Positions 44,798 through 53,158 of a DNA stretch of 64,000 nucleotides are shown piece after piece. Under the pieces are notes generated by a model. It did not search any database, was not told the origin of the DNA, and saw nothing but the letters and a program-made list of their open reading frames with translations. Numbering within the stretch: the first letter of the stretch is position 1; every line of letters starts with the position of its first letter. The stretch comes from Nitrosomonadales bacterium (lineage in GTDB: Bacteria; Pseudomonadota; Gammaproteobacteria; Burkholderiales; Gallionellaceae): assembly GCA_016208015.1 (NCBI GenBank), contig JACQYW010000005.1, positions 124,001 to 188,000 on the forward strand, in the 5' to 3' direction. The position numbers and the translations under genes are program-made.

Positions 44798-46189
44798 ATG
44801 TTGACGCGCTATCTGGCGCTGGCCGCCGTGCTGCTGGCCTTCGGACTCGGTCTGCACAAGGCTTGGCAGCAGCCCGCACCCGCGTTCGGCTTCAGCATCC
44901 CCGTTTTGGAAGCCGCGCCCGCGCAGCCGGTGGCAGCGGTAAAGAAGCCGCTGACCCGGAAACAATACCGCGAGCTTCTTGCCGAGAAGCAGCGCGCCGC
45001 GCGCGGTCGCTATGCCAGTCATCTCGCTTCTTCCCGCTTGCACGCCCAGACCCACGCCTCTTCTCTCATCGAGCTGAAGGACGGGCGCATTCGGGCGTTC
45101 TGGTTCTCCGGTAGTCGCGAGGGCGCGTCCGACGTGACCATCAACAGTGCGCTGTTCGATCCGCAACGCGGTGAGTGGAGCGCCGAGCGTATCGTCACCA
45201 GCCGTGCCGATACGCAGCGGGCGCTGCATCGCTATGTCGCCAAGTTGGGCAACCCGGTGGTGGGGCGCGCGGCGGACGGCAGTCTGCATCTGTTCTACGT
45301 GACCGTGTCGCTGGGCGGTTGGGCGGGCAGCTCCATCACCGTGATGAAGTCGGTCGACGAGGGCGAGACCTGGGGTACGCCGCGTCGTCTGATCACTTCG
45401 CCGTTCATCAACATCAGCACGCTGGTGAAATCCGCCCCCTTCCTGTATGCCGACGGCAGCATGGGTCTGCCGGTGTATCACGAGCTGGTCAGCAAGTTCG
45501 CCGAGATGCTGCATCTGGATGCGGCGGGCAACGTGATCGACAAGCAACGATTGGCAAGAGCCGGACAGGGCACCCTGCAACCGGTGGTACTGGTGCGCAG
45601 TCCGGACGAAGCGTTGGTGCTGACACGTTATTCCGGCAAGGACAATCCGCATCTGGCGCGCAGTCTTTCGACCGAAGATGGCGGCAAGCATTGGGGGGTG
45701 GTGGAGAAGTCGTCCTTCCCCAATCCGGACGCGGCGCTGTCCGCGACGGTGTTGCCGGACGGGATGTTGCTGGCCGTGCTGAACCACCAGGAGCAGGGGC
45801 GCGACAGCCTGTCGCTGATGTCGTCGGTGGACGGCGGGCGCAGCTGGAAAGAATTGCATCGTCTGGAAGAGATGCGCGTGGTGCGCGACAAGAAGCTGGA
45901 CGAGAAGCAATGCCTGAATATCGTGCAGGGGCTGCTGCAGAACTCCGACCAGCGTCTGGCGCATGCACCGGAGGCGACGCTGGGCGAATATGTGGAGTCC
46001 GCCAAAGCACGGGTGCGGGCGGATGGCGGTTGCGGTTTCGAGTTCTCTTATCCTTATCTGATCCAGTCGCGTAACGGCGATTTCCATCTGAGCTATACCT
46101 GGAACCGCGTGTTCATCAAACATGTCACGTTCGATCAGATATGGCTGCAGCGACGCTTGAAGAAAGATGCCCATGCAACTGGACACTGA
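44798..46189 (+). CDS. Sialidase-like Asp-box (BNR) protein, secreted or membrane-anchored
   Basis: 463 aa. A single N-terminal hydrophobic helix (about 4-20) is a signal or anchor. The rest is a beta-propeller with at least three Asp boxes: SVDEGETWG, STEDGGKHWG and SVDGGRSWK, plus LHLFYV and FEFSYPYLIQSRNGDFHLSYTW. Exo-sialidases share this fold, but the usual arginine triad cannot be confirmed by eye. It lies 10 bp after the GT39 gene and overlaps the next gene, so a role in trimming or binding the same glycan is plausible. Confidence 0.8.
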   Translation: MLTRYLALAAVLLAFGLGLHKAWQQPAPAFGFSIPVLEAAPAQPVAAVKKPLTRKQYRELLAEKQRAARGRYASHLASSRLHAQTHASSLIELKDGRIRAFWFSGSREGASDVTINSALFDPQRGEWSAERIVTSRADTQRALHRYVAKLGNPVVGRAADGSLHLFYVTVSLGGWAGSSITVMKSVDEGETWGTPRRLITSPFINISTLVKSAPFLYADGSMGLPVYHELVSKFAEMLHLDAAGNVIDKQRLARAGQGTLQPVVLVRSPDEALVLTRYSGKDNPHLARSLSTEDGGKHWGVVEKSSFPNPDAALSATVLPDGMLLAVLNHQEQGRDSLSLMSSVDGGRSWKELHRLEEMRVVRDKKLDEKQCLNIVQGLLQNSDQRLAHAPEATLGEYVESAKARVRADGGCGFEFSYPYLIQSRNGDFHLSYTWNRVFIKHVTFDQIWLQRRLKKDAHATGH

Positions 46190-46778
46190 CCTGACCGGAC
46201 TGTTCGGCGTGACGCTCGCCGTCTTCGCGCTGCTGGTGCGCATCCCGCGCGTGCAGGCCTTGCCGCTGCCGCAGCGTGCCGCAGCTTTGCTTGCGGTGCT
46301 GGTCGTGCTATCGGTTCCGCTGTGGGGCTTGTCGCTGAGCGGCCTGGTGCGCGGCATCACCGGCGACCTGAGCGTACTCACGCTGGTGTTCCTGTTGCTG
46401 GCAATCGTGCGGACCTTGAACGGTCGCGTGCCGGTGGCTGAAACGGACCGGCTGCGGACGCTGAAGGCGATCGCCATCGCCGCGCTGCTGTTCTATCCCC
46501 TCGTATTGGGTTTCAGCATGTTCGATCCCTATCGACTGGGATACGGCAGCCTGTGGTTCATGCTGGCCTTGCTGGGGTTCGCGGTGTGGTCGACATTGCG
46601 CTATTCGCAGTTGCTGGCCATCGGTGTCGCGCTGGCAGTGGCGGCGTGGTGTGTCGGCTGGTACGAGTCGCCCAATCTGTGGGACTACCTGCTCGATCCG
46701 TGGCTGGGTATCTATGCTGCGGCCGTGCAGGCGAAGCATTGGTGGAAACAAAGAAGAAGGGAAACATCCCATGTCTGA
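46167..46778 (+). CDS. Polytopic membrane protein of unknown function
   Basis: 203 aa with about five to six transmembrane helices (for example LFGVTLAVFALLVRI, AAALLAVLVVLSVPLWGLSL, LSVLTLVFLLLAIV, LKAIAIAALLFYPLVLGFSM, LWFMLALLGFAVWS and LLAIGVALAVAAWCVGWY). The start overlaps the preceding gene by 23 bp, and its stop overlaps the next start. It is therefore part of the GT39 operon. I recognise no family. Confidence 0.75.
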   Translation: MPMQLDTDLTGLFGVTLAVFALLVRIPRVQALPLPQRAAALLAVLVVLSVPLWGLSLSGLVRGITGDLSVLTLVFLLLAIVRTLNGRVPVAETDRLRTLKAIAIAALLFYPLVLGFSMFDPYRLGYGSLWFMLALLGFAVWSTLRYSQLLAIGVALAVAAWCVGWYESPNLWDYLLDPWLGIYAAAVQAKHWWKQRRRETSHV

Positions 46779-48039
46779 TCTGAGCCGTAACGACTACCGC
46801 ACGCTCACGCTCGCCGCGCTGGGCGGCACACTGGAGTTCTACGATTTCATCATCTTCGTGTTCTTTGCGGGCGTCATCGCGCAACTGTTCTTCCCGCCCG
46901 ATATGCCGGAATGGCTGCGCCAGACACAGACCTACGGCATCTTCGCGGTCGGCTATCTGGCGCGTCCGCTGGGCGGAATCATCATGGCGCATTTCGGCGA
47001 CCTGCTCGGGCGCAAGAAGATGTTCATGCTGAGCATCTTTCTGATGGCGATCCCGACACTGGCCATCGGCCTGCTGCCGACCTATGCCAGCATCGGCATC
47101 GCTGCGCCCCTGCTATTGCTGGCCCTGCGCGTGATGCAGGGCGCGGCCATCGGCGGCGAGGTGCCGGGCGCGTGGGTGTTCGTGGCCGAGCATGTGCCGC
47201 AGCGCCATGTCGGTTTCGCCTGCGGCACGCTGACTGCCGGACTCACCGGCGGCATCCTGCTTGGTTCGCTGGTGGCGACTGCCGTGAACCGTTCCTATGA
47301 CCCCGCAGGATTGCTGGCGGAAGGATGGCGTCTGCCGTTCATCCTCGGCGGCGTGTTCGGCCTCGTGTCGGTGTGGCTGCGCCAGTATCTGCACGAGACG
47401 CCGGTGTTCAGGGAGATGCAGGCGCGCCAGCAGCTGGCCGACGAGCTGCCCTTGAAGACGGTGGTGCGCGAGCACCGCCCGGCCATCGTGCTCACCATGC
47501 TGATGACATGGCTGCTCTCGGCCGCCGTGGTGGTGATGATCCTGATGACGCCGACGCTGATCCAGAAACTGTATGCCATCCCCGCGGTGACGGCGTTGCA
47601 GGCGAACAGTGTCGCGACCCTGTTCCTGAGCATAGGCTGCATCGTGTTTGGCGCGCTGGCCGACCGTTTCAGTGCTGGTCGTGTGCTGGCGCTCGGTTGT
47701 ATCGCATTGGGTGCGTCTTCGTGGCTGCTCTATCAGCGTCTGGGCGTGGCGCCGGATGACATCTATATGGCGTACGCGCTGTGCGGTTTCTTTGTCGGCG
47801 TGATCGGCGTGATCCCGAGTACGGCGGTGCAGGCCTTCCCGCCCGTGGTGCGTTTCTCCGGTCTGTCGTTCTCATATAACGTGGCCTACGCCATCTTTGG
47901 CGGCCTGACTCCGGTGCTGGTGAGCCGCCTGCTGCCGCTGGATGCGCTGGCACCCGTGCACTATATGTTGGCGCTTTGTGTGGTGGGCGTTGGGCTGGGG
48001 CTGTATTTGCGGCGGCGCGAGCTGCTTATCAGCCAGTAG
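46771..48039 (+). CDS. MFS transporter, metabolite:H+ symporter type
   Basis: 422 aa, twelve predicted transmembrane helices. The N terminus NDYRTLTLAALGGTLEFYDFIIFVFF and the loop HFGDLLGRKKMFMLSIFLMAIPTL are characteristic of the MHS group (ProP, KgtP, ShiA). LRVMQGAAIGGEVPGAWVFVAEH follows. The substrate cannot be inferred. The ATG at 46771 overlaps the previous stop; the frame is open upstream but there it lies inside the membrane-protein gene. Confidence 0.9.
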   Translation: MSDLSRNDYRTLTLAALGGTLEFYDFIIFVFFAGVIAQLFFPPDMPEWLRQTQTYGIFAVGYLARPLGGIIMAHFGDLLGRKKMFMLSIFLMAIPTLAIGLLPTYASIGIAAPLLLLALRVMQGAAIGGEVPGAWVFVAEHVPQRHVGFACGTLTAGLTGGILLGSLVATAVNRSYDPAGLLAEGWRLPFILGGVFGLVSVWLRQYLHETPVFREMQARQQLADELPLKTVVREHRPAIVLTMLMTWLLSAAVVVMILMTPTLIQKLYAIPAVTALQANSVATLFLSIGCIVFGALADRFSAGRVLALGCIALGASSWLLYQRLGVAPDDIYMAYALCGFFVGVIGVIPSTAVQAFPPVVRFSGLSFSYNVAYAIFGGLTPVLVSRLLPLDALAPVHYMLALCVVGVGLGLYLRRRELLISQ

Positions 48040-48119
48040 CGCTTTGTGCGACAATGCGCGCCCCATAAGAGCGCACAGACGCGCCGGGCAATGAAATCGA
48101 ATTCGGAATAGGGAAATCC

Positions 48120-49082
48120 TTGAATAATCTCAAACAGTTGCTCGCAGAGGACATGACAGCAGTGGACGCGGTGATCCGCTCCCGGCTGCACTCCGAAGTG
48201 GCGCTGGTCAATCAGGTCGGCGAATACATCATCAACAGCGGCGGCAAGCGCTTGCGCCCGGCGCTGGTGCTGCTGTCGGCGCAGGCTTTTGGCTATAGCG
48301 GCAAACGGCATCACGAGCTGGCTGCGGTGGTGGAGTTCATTCATACCGCGACCCTGCTGCACGACGATGTGGTGGACGAGTCGGAACTGCGACGCGGCCG
48401 CGAGACGGCGAACTCGCTGTTCGGCAATGCGGCCAGTGTGCTGGTGGGCGATTTCCTGTATTCGCGTTCGTTCCAGATGATGGTGGACGTGGGCGAGATG
48501 CGCGTGATGCAGACGCTGGCCGATGCGACCAACGTCATCGCCGAGGGCGAGGTGCTGCAACTGCTCAACTGCCACGATGCGGATGTCGATGTGCCCAGCT
48601 ATATGCGCGTCATCCACTACAAGACGGCCAAACTGTTCGAGGCGGCGATGCGCCTTGGGGCGATCCTCGGCAAGGCTTCCGCCGCGGACGAGGAGGCTGC
48701 GGCCAAGTACGGCATGCATCTGGGCACTGCGTTCCAGCTGATCGACGACGTGCTGGATTATTCCGCCGACGAGGCGCAGACCGGCAAGCATCTGGGCGAC
48801 GACCTGGCCGAGGGCAAGCCGACGCTGCCGCTGATCCATGCCATGCAACACGGGTCGAAGGAGCAGGCTGCGGTGGTGCGCGAAGCGATCGAGCAGGGCG
48901 ACGTCGGCAAATTTTCCGCGGTGCTGGAGATCATACACGCCACGGGCGCGCTGGAATTCACGCGCCAGCAGGCTTTGCGCGAGGTCGAGCAGGCTTGCGC
49001 GGCGATATCTGCACTTGGCGATTCTAAATACAAGCAGTGTCTGTTAGAATTGTCGCACTTTGCCGCATCGCGGCAATTTTAG
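48120..49082 (+). CDS. ispB: Octaprenyl diphosphate synthase
   Basis: A trans-prenyltransferase making the ubiquinone side chain. It is 320 aa. First Asp-rich motif ATLLHDDVVDESELRRGRETAN, second QLIDDVLDYSADEAQTGKHLGDDLAEGKPTLPLI. GGKRLRPALVLL is the N-terminal substrate site. The start is TTG at 48120 after GGGAAA; an ATG at 48153 would remove conserved residues. tRNA-Pro follows 11 bp downstream. Confidence 0.95.
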   Translation: MNNLKQLLAEDMTAVDAVIRSRLHSEVALVNQVGEYIINSGGKRLRPALVLLSAQAFGYSGKRHHELAAVVEFIHTATLLHDDVVDESELRRGRETANSLFGNAASVLVGDFLYSRSFQMMVDVGEMRVMQTLADATNVIAEGEVLQLLNCHDADVDVPSYMRVIHYKTAKLFEAAMRLGAILGKASAADEEAAAKYGMHLGTAFQLIDDVLDYSADEAQTGKHLGDDLAEGKPTLPLIHAMQHGSKEQAAVVREAIEQGDVGKFSAVLEIIHATGALEFTRQQALREVEQACAAISALGDSKYKQCLLELSHFAASRQF

Positions 49083-49093
49083 TTTCATCGATT

Positions 49094-49170
<77 letters not shown>

Positions 49171-49212
49171 ATTCTTCAGCCGCCTGTGTGCGGCGTTCTG
49201 TGGAGCAGACGC

Positions 49213-49434
49213 ATGAGTCGCTTGTTATTTCTGCTGGCCGTCATCGTGGTCGTTTATCTTCTGCTGCGCTCTTTCCGTAAGCAGGCTCCCAAGCAGCAGG
49301 ATGTACCGGCCGCGGCGGAAGAGATGGTGCGTTGCGCCAAGTGCGGCGTGCACCTGCCCAAGGGCGAAAGCATCCTTGCCGGCGGCAATCACTATTGCAG
49401 TGATGCGCACCGGCGCGAACATACCTCCAAGTAG
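49213..49434 (+). CDS. PP0621-like small zinc-ribbon membrane protein
   Basis: 73 aa from MSRLLFLLAVIVVVYLLLRSF, with GGAGC upstream. One N-terminal transmembrane helix is followed by a soluble Cys/His-rich part MVRCAKCGVHLPKGESILAGGNHYCSDAHRREH. This matches the PP0621 family, found next to pilS in many betaproteobacteria. The CxxC...H...C/H pattern could bind zinc. Function unknown. Confidence 0.85.
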   Translation: MSRLLFLLAVIVVVYLLLRSFRKQAPKQQDVPAAAEEMVRCAKCGVHLPKGESILAGGNHYCSDAHRREHTSK

Positions 49435-49439
49435 GTCCG

Positions 49440-51065
49440 ATGCGGGATAGTCTATCCCTCACCGGCCTATTCCCAGTCTTGCAGACGGCGGCGCCGTTGT
49501 CGCAAGAAAGTCAGTGGCGTTCCATCAGCTTTTTCAATCTCTATCGCCTGATTCTCGGTGGTGTGCTTCTGCTCGTGCCGGGCATGTTCGGCGAGATGTT
49601 TGCGTCGAGCGAGCACAACCAGTCGCTCTTCTTCTGGGTCGCTGTGGGCTATACGCTACTGGTGTTGCTTTCGATGCTGGCGATCGGACTGCGCAAACCG
49701 CGTACCACCCTGCAACTGGCATTCCAGATTTGTACCGACATCGCGGCAGTGGCGTTGCTGACCTATTACGGCGGAGGCGTCCAGAGCAATATGGGCATGT
49801 TGCTGCTGGTGTCGCTGGCGCTGGCCGGGATGATAGGTCGCGGACGTATCACCCTGCTGTTCGCGGCGCTGGCCAGTATCGCCATGCTGTTGGGGCACGG
49901 TTATGCAGTGTTGACGCGCGATGGAACCATGGCGCAGTTCTTTCAGACGGGCATCCTCTGCACATCGTATTTTGCGGTGGCCTGGCTGGCGCATACCATG
50001 TCCAAGTATGCCGTTGCCAGCGAGAAGCTGGCGTTGCGGAGGGGCGTGGACCTGTCCAATATGGCCGAAGCCAACCGCCTGATGATCCAGGACATGCCGG
50101 ACGGGGTGCTGGTGGTGGATGAACGCGGGGTCGTGCGGCAATCGAATCCCGGCGCGGAGCGCCTGTTGGGCTACGTTTTCCCCGCAAACGGCAGGGTCAG
50201 TCTGGAGGAAAGCTCTCCTTTGCTGGATGCGATGTTCGCTGCCTGGCGCCAGAACAATGCCCTAGGGCATGAGGTATTGCGGTTGCCTGGAACCAACCAC
50301 CCGGTCAAAGTAAGGTTCCTGCCGGTGCAACGCGAAGGTTTCTGGGGTGCGGTGGTGGTGCTGGAAGACTTGCAACGTGCACAGGAGCAAGCGCAACAGG
50401 TCAAGCTGGCGGCGCTGGGTCGGTTGACCGCGAATATCGCGCACGAGGTACGCAATCCGCTGTCTTCGATCAGTTATGCAGCCGAATTGCTGAAAGAGCA
50501 GGAGCATGATGTGGCACAGGCGCGGCTGTTCCAGATCATTCTGGATAACACCAGACGCCTGAACCGCATCGTGCAGGATGTGATGCAGGTCAACCGGCGC
50601 GACCGGCTTCATGCGGAGCAGCTCAATCTGACAGCGTGTCTGGAGGAATTGCTGGAGAATATCTGCCAGGTGGAGCAGGTGCCGCGCACTGTTTTCGAGA
50701 TGCTTATCGAACCTTCGTGTGCGGTCCGTTTCGATCGCGGCCATTTTGAGCAAGTGTTATGGAATCTGTGCCGCAACGCTTTGCGTTATAGTCAGCGGCG
50801 TAACGGCAGCGTGCGTATACGCGCCCATGTCCCCGACGACGGCAGGACGATACTGGAGATCACGGACGACGGCCCCGGAGTCACGGCCGATGCGGCGCAA
50901 AAACTGTTCGAGCCGTTCTTCACCACGGATTCGGGCGGAACCGGATTGGGACTATATATCGCCCGCGAGTTATGCGAGGCGAACGGTGCAACGATCGAAT
51001 ACAGACGCGCCCTTGAAGGTGGCGCGTGTTTCCGCATCTTGTTTGGGAGCAACAATGAAACGTGA
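49440..51065 (+). CDS. pilS: Type IV pilus sensor histidine kinase PilS
   Basis: 541 aa. Six N-terminal transmembrane helices (about 30-190), a PAS domain (about 215-320, LMIQDMPDGVLVVDERGVVRQSN), then the kinase core with NIAHEVRNPLSSISYAAELL (phospho-His near 335), NLCRNALRYS, DDGPGV and TGLGLYIA. PilS controls PilR and through it sigma-54-dependent pilA expression. pilR overlaps by 11 bp. The target pilus genes are not in this window. Confidence 0.93.
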   Translation: MRDSLSLTGLFPVLQTAAPLSQESQWRSISFFNLYRLILGGVLLLVPGMFGEMFASSEHNQSLFFWVAVGYTLLVLLSMLAIGLRKPRTTLQLAFQICTDIAAVALLTYYGGGVQSNMGMLLLVSLALAGMIGRGRITLLFAALASIAMLLGHGYAVLTRDGTMAQFFQTGILCTSYFAVAWLAHTMSKYAVASEKLALRRGVDLSNMAEANRLMIQDMPDGVLVVDERGVVRQSNPGAERLLGYVFPANGRVSLEESSPLLDAMFAAWRQNNALGHEVLRLPGTNHPVKVRFLPVQREGFWGAVVVLEDLQRAQEQAQQVKLAALGRLTANIAHEVRNPLSSISYAAELLKEQEHDVAQARLFQIILDNTRRLNRIVQDVMQVNRRDRLHAEQLNLTACLEELLENICQVEQVPRTVFEMLIEPSCAVRFDRGHFEQVLWNLCRNALRYSQRRNGSVRIRAHVPDDGRTILEITDDGPGVTADAAQKLFEPFFTTDSGGTGLGLYIARELCEANGATIEYRRALEGGACFRILFGSNNET

Positions 51066-52416
51066 GGTGAAATCCATTCCGCGCGTGCTGATCGTGGACG
51101 ACGAGGCAGACATCCTGGAGCTGCTGGAGCTGACACTGGTGCGCATGGGGCTGGAAGTTGTGCGTGCCGGCGGGGTGCAACAGGCTAGGCAGAGCCTCGA
51201 CAGCGGTCACTTCGACCTTTGTCTGACCGATATGCGAATGCCCGACGGCGACGGGCTGGAAGTGGTGCGTCATATCGCCGAGCGCGGACTGGACGTGCCG
51301 GTGGCGGTGATCACGGCACACGGCAATCTGGAAAATGCGGTTGCGGTACTCAAGGCCGGGGCTTTCGATTATCTGTCCAAGCCGGTCGCGCTGGATCAGT
51401 TGCGCACCCTGGTCACTTCGGCACTCCGCCTGCCTGCGGTCGCCTCGGCGGTAAAGAACAGTGAGCGGGTGCTGCTGGGTGACTCCCCGGCCATGGAACA
51501 GGTGCGCGAACTGATAGCACGCGTGGCGCGCAGCCAGGCGCCGGTACACATCAGCGGCGAGTCAGGTAGCGGCAAGGAGTTGGCCGCGCGCCTGATCGTG
51601 GAGAAGAGTGCGCGGCGCGAACAGCCCTTCGTTGCGGTGAACTGCGGCGCGATCCCCGAGAGCCTGATGGAGAGCGAGTTCTTCGGCTACCGAAAGGGTG
51701 CTTTCACCGGCGCGGACAAGGACCGCGAGGGGTTCTTCCAGGCGGCGAATCAGGGCACGCTGTTGCTGGATGAGGTGGCAGATCTGCCGATGGCGATGCA
51801 AGTCAAGCTGTTGCGGGTCATACAGGAAAAGAGCGTACGCCGCGTCGGTGCGACGCAGGAAGAGCCGGTGGATGTGCGCATCCTCAGTGCGACCCATCAC
51901 GATTTGGCGAAATGCGTGCAACAGGGCAGCTTCCGGCAAGACCTTTATTACCGGCTGAATGTCATTTCGCTGCATATGCCATCCCTGCGCGAGATGCGCG
52001 AGGATGTGCCGGAGATTGCCAGCCGGATGCTGGGGCGCCTGCGTGGGGATGTAGAGGCCAGGTTTTCCCCGGAGGCGTTGCACGAGCTGGCAGCTTATGA
52101 TTTTCCCGGCAATGTGCGAGAACTGGAGAACATCATCGAGCGCGCACTGGCGCTGTGCCAGGAAGGAATCATTCTGCCAGACGATCTGCAATTGATCCCT
52201 GTGCAATTGTCTCAGGGGGAGATCAGGAACGGCGGGGCGGGTAAGTATCCGCTCACGGACTATCTTGACCGGATTGAGCGTGATGCAATCCTGGAGGCGC
52301 TGCACCAGACGCGGTTCAACCGTACCGCCGCGGCCAAGATATTGGGAGTCACTTTTCGCGCCCTGCGCTACCGCATGGAGCGCCTGTCCATCACGGATAA
52401 GGACAATACGGATTGA
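51055..52416 (+). CDS. pilR: Sigma-54-dependent response regulator PilR
   Basis: 453 aa. The receiver domain has VLIVDDEAD and the phospho-acceptor Asp in LTDMRMPDGDG (near residue 59). The AAA+ domain has Walker A GESGSGKE, the sigma-54 contact loop GAFTGA, and LLLDEVADLPMAMQVKLLRV. The C-terminal Fis-type helix-turn-helix is NRTAAAKILGVTFRALRYRME. The ATG at 51055 lies inside the end of pilS. The frame is open farther upstream but overlaps pilS in another phase. Confidence 0.94.
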   Translation: MKREVKSIPRVLIVDDEADILELLELTLVRMGLEVVRAGGVQQARQSLDSGHFDLCLTDMRMPDGDGLEVVRHIAERGLDVPVAVITAHGNLENAVAVLKAGAFDYLSKPVALDQLRTLVTSALRLPAVASAVKNSERVLLGDSPAMEQVRELIARVARSQAPVHISGESGSGKELAARLIVEKSARREQPFVAVNCGAIPESLMESEFFGYRKGAFTGADKDREGFFQAANQGTLLLDEVADLPMAMQVKLLRVIQEKSVRRVGATQEEPVDVRILSATHHDLAKCVQQGSFRQDLYYRLNVISLHMPSLREMREDVPEIASRMLGRLRGDVEARFSPEALHELAAYDFPGNVRELENIIERALALCQEGIILPDDLQLIPVQLSQGEIRNGGAGKYPLTDYLDRIERDAILEALHQTRFNRTAAAKILGVTFRALRYRMERLSITDKDNTD

Positions 52417-52949
52417 AGCTGGATGCGCAGGGCTGGCTGAGCGGGGTGAGGCGAGTGCCATCGCCCAACCATGACGCGCGCCCCCCGTATACGCCGATAG
52501 AGCTGCTGGTCATCCACAGCATCAGCCTGCCGCCCAATGAGTATGGCGGGGATGCGGTCGAGCGCTTCTTTACCAACGTGCTGGACCATATGGAGCACCC
52601 CTACTTCGAGCAGATCAAGGGAGTGCGGGTATCGTCCCATTTTCTGGTGCGGCGCGACGGGCGCATCATCCAGTTTGTGCCCTGCAACAAACGGGCGTGG
52701 CATGCCGGGGTCTCGAACTGGTCGGGGCGGCAACGTTGCAACGACTTTTCCATCGGCATCGAGCTCGAGGGCAGCGACTTCGAGCCTTTCAGCGAACGCC
52801 AGTATGCTGCACTGATCAGGCTGACCCGTTATCTCAAGCGGACCTTTCCCATCCGCGACATCGTCGGCCATTCCGACATCGCTCCCGACCGCAAGACCGA
52901 TCCCGGACCGTTTTTCGACTGGGAAAGACTCCATAAAAGTCGCGGTTAA
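52413..52949 (+). CDS. ampD: 1,6-anhydro-N-acetylmuramyl-L-alanine amidase AmpD
   Basis: A cytoplasmic zinc amidase of peptidoglycan recycling that removes the peptide from anhydro-muropeptides. It is 178 aa (E. coli 183). Zinc ligands fit His35 in LVIHSIS, the His in VGHSDIAPDRKTDPGP, and the Asp of that same motif. The TTG start overlaps the pilR stop (TTGA). Its substrates come from lytic transglycosylases such as MltA (11976). Confidence 0.94.
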   Translation: MKLDAQGWLSGVRRVPSPNHDARPPYTPIELLVIHSISLPPNEYGGDAVERFFTNVLDHMEHPYFEQIKGVRVSSHFLVRRDGRIIQFVPCNKRAWHAGVSNWSGRQRCNDFSIGIELEGSDFEPFSERQYAALIRLTRYLKRTFPIRDIVGHSDIAPDRKTDPGPFFDWERLHKSRG

Positions 52950-53021
52950 GCGCCGCCGCCCCGCCGCATTTTTTATAACCCGCGGTCCCGCCGGATAAAA
53001 AGATATAGGCCAAAATATATC

Positions 53022-53086
53022 TTGCATAAAAATATTCATGCACTAGAATTAGTGAAAATTCGAGGTTGGACCACTAGATGTAGTGG
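53022..53086 (+). promoter_or_regulatory. nrdAB promoter with tandem NrdR boxes
   Basis: TTGCAT (53022-53027) and TAGAAT (53044-53049), 16 bp apart, form a good -35/-10 pair. Two palindromes, CACTAGAATTAGTG (53041-53054) and CCACTAGATGTAGTGG (53071-53086), match the NrdR-box pattern. Their centres are 31 bp apart, about three helical turns, as known for NrdR targets. The first box covers the -10. This is the expected repression site of the nucleotide-sensing regulator NrdR. The second box is followed by TTTTTT and could be misread as a terminator. Confidence 0.85.
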
Positions 53087-53158
53087 TTTTTTGATTTTCG
53101 CCGAGCTGAGAGGGTTTTTCTGACCTGGCTCAAGCAAATAATAATAAAGGGGAGTTTT

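Noticed and set aside
43075..44799. Long 574-codon open frame antisense to the GT39 gene
   Set aside because: Its translation is low-complexity (His/Gln/Arg-rich), typical of the antisense of a GC-rich gene; the plus strand has clear membrane-protein features.
53071..53093. CCACTAGATGTAGTGG-TTTTTT as an intrinsic terminator after ampD
   Set aside because: It matches the paired NrdR box spacing and lies downstream of the nrdA promoter, so an operator is the better reading.
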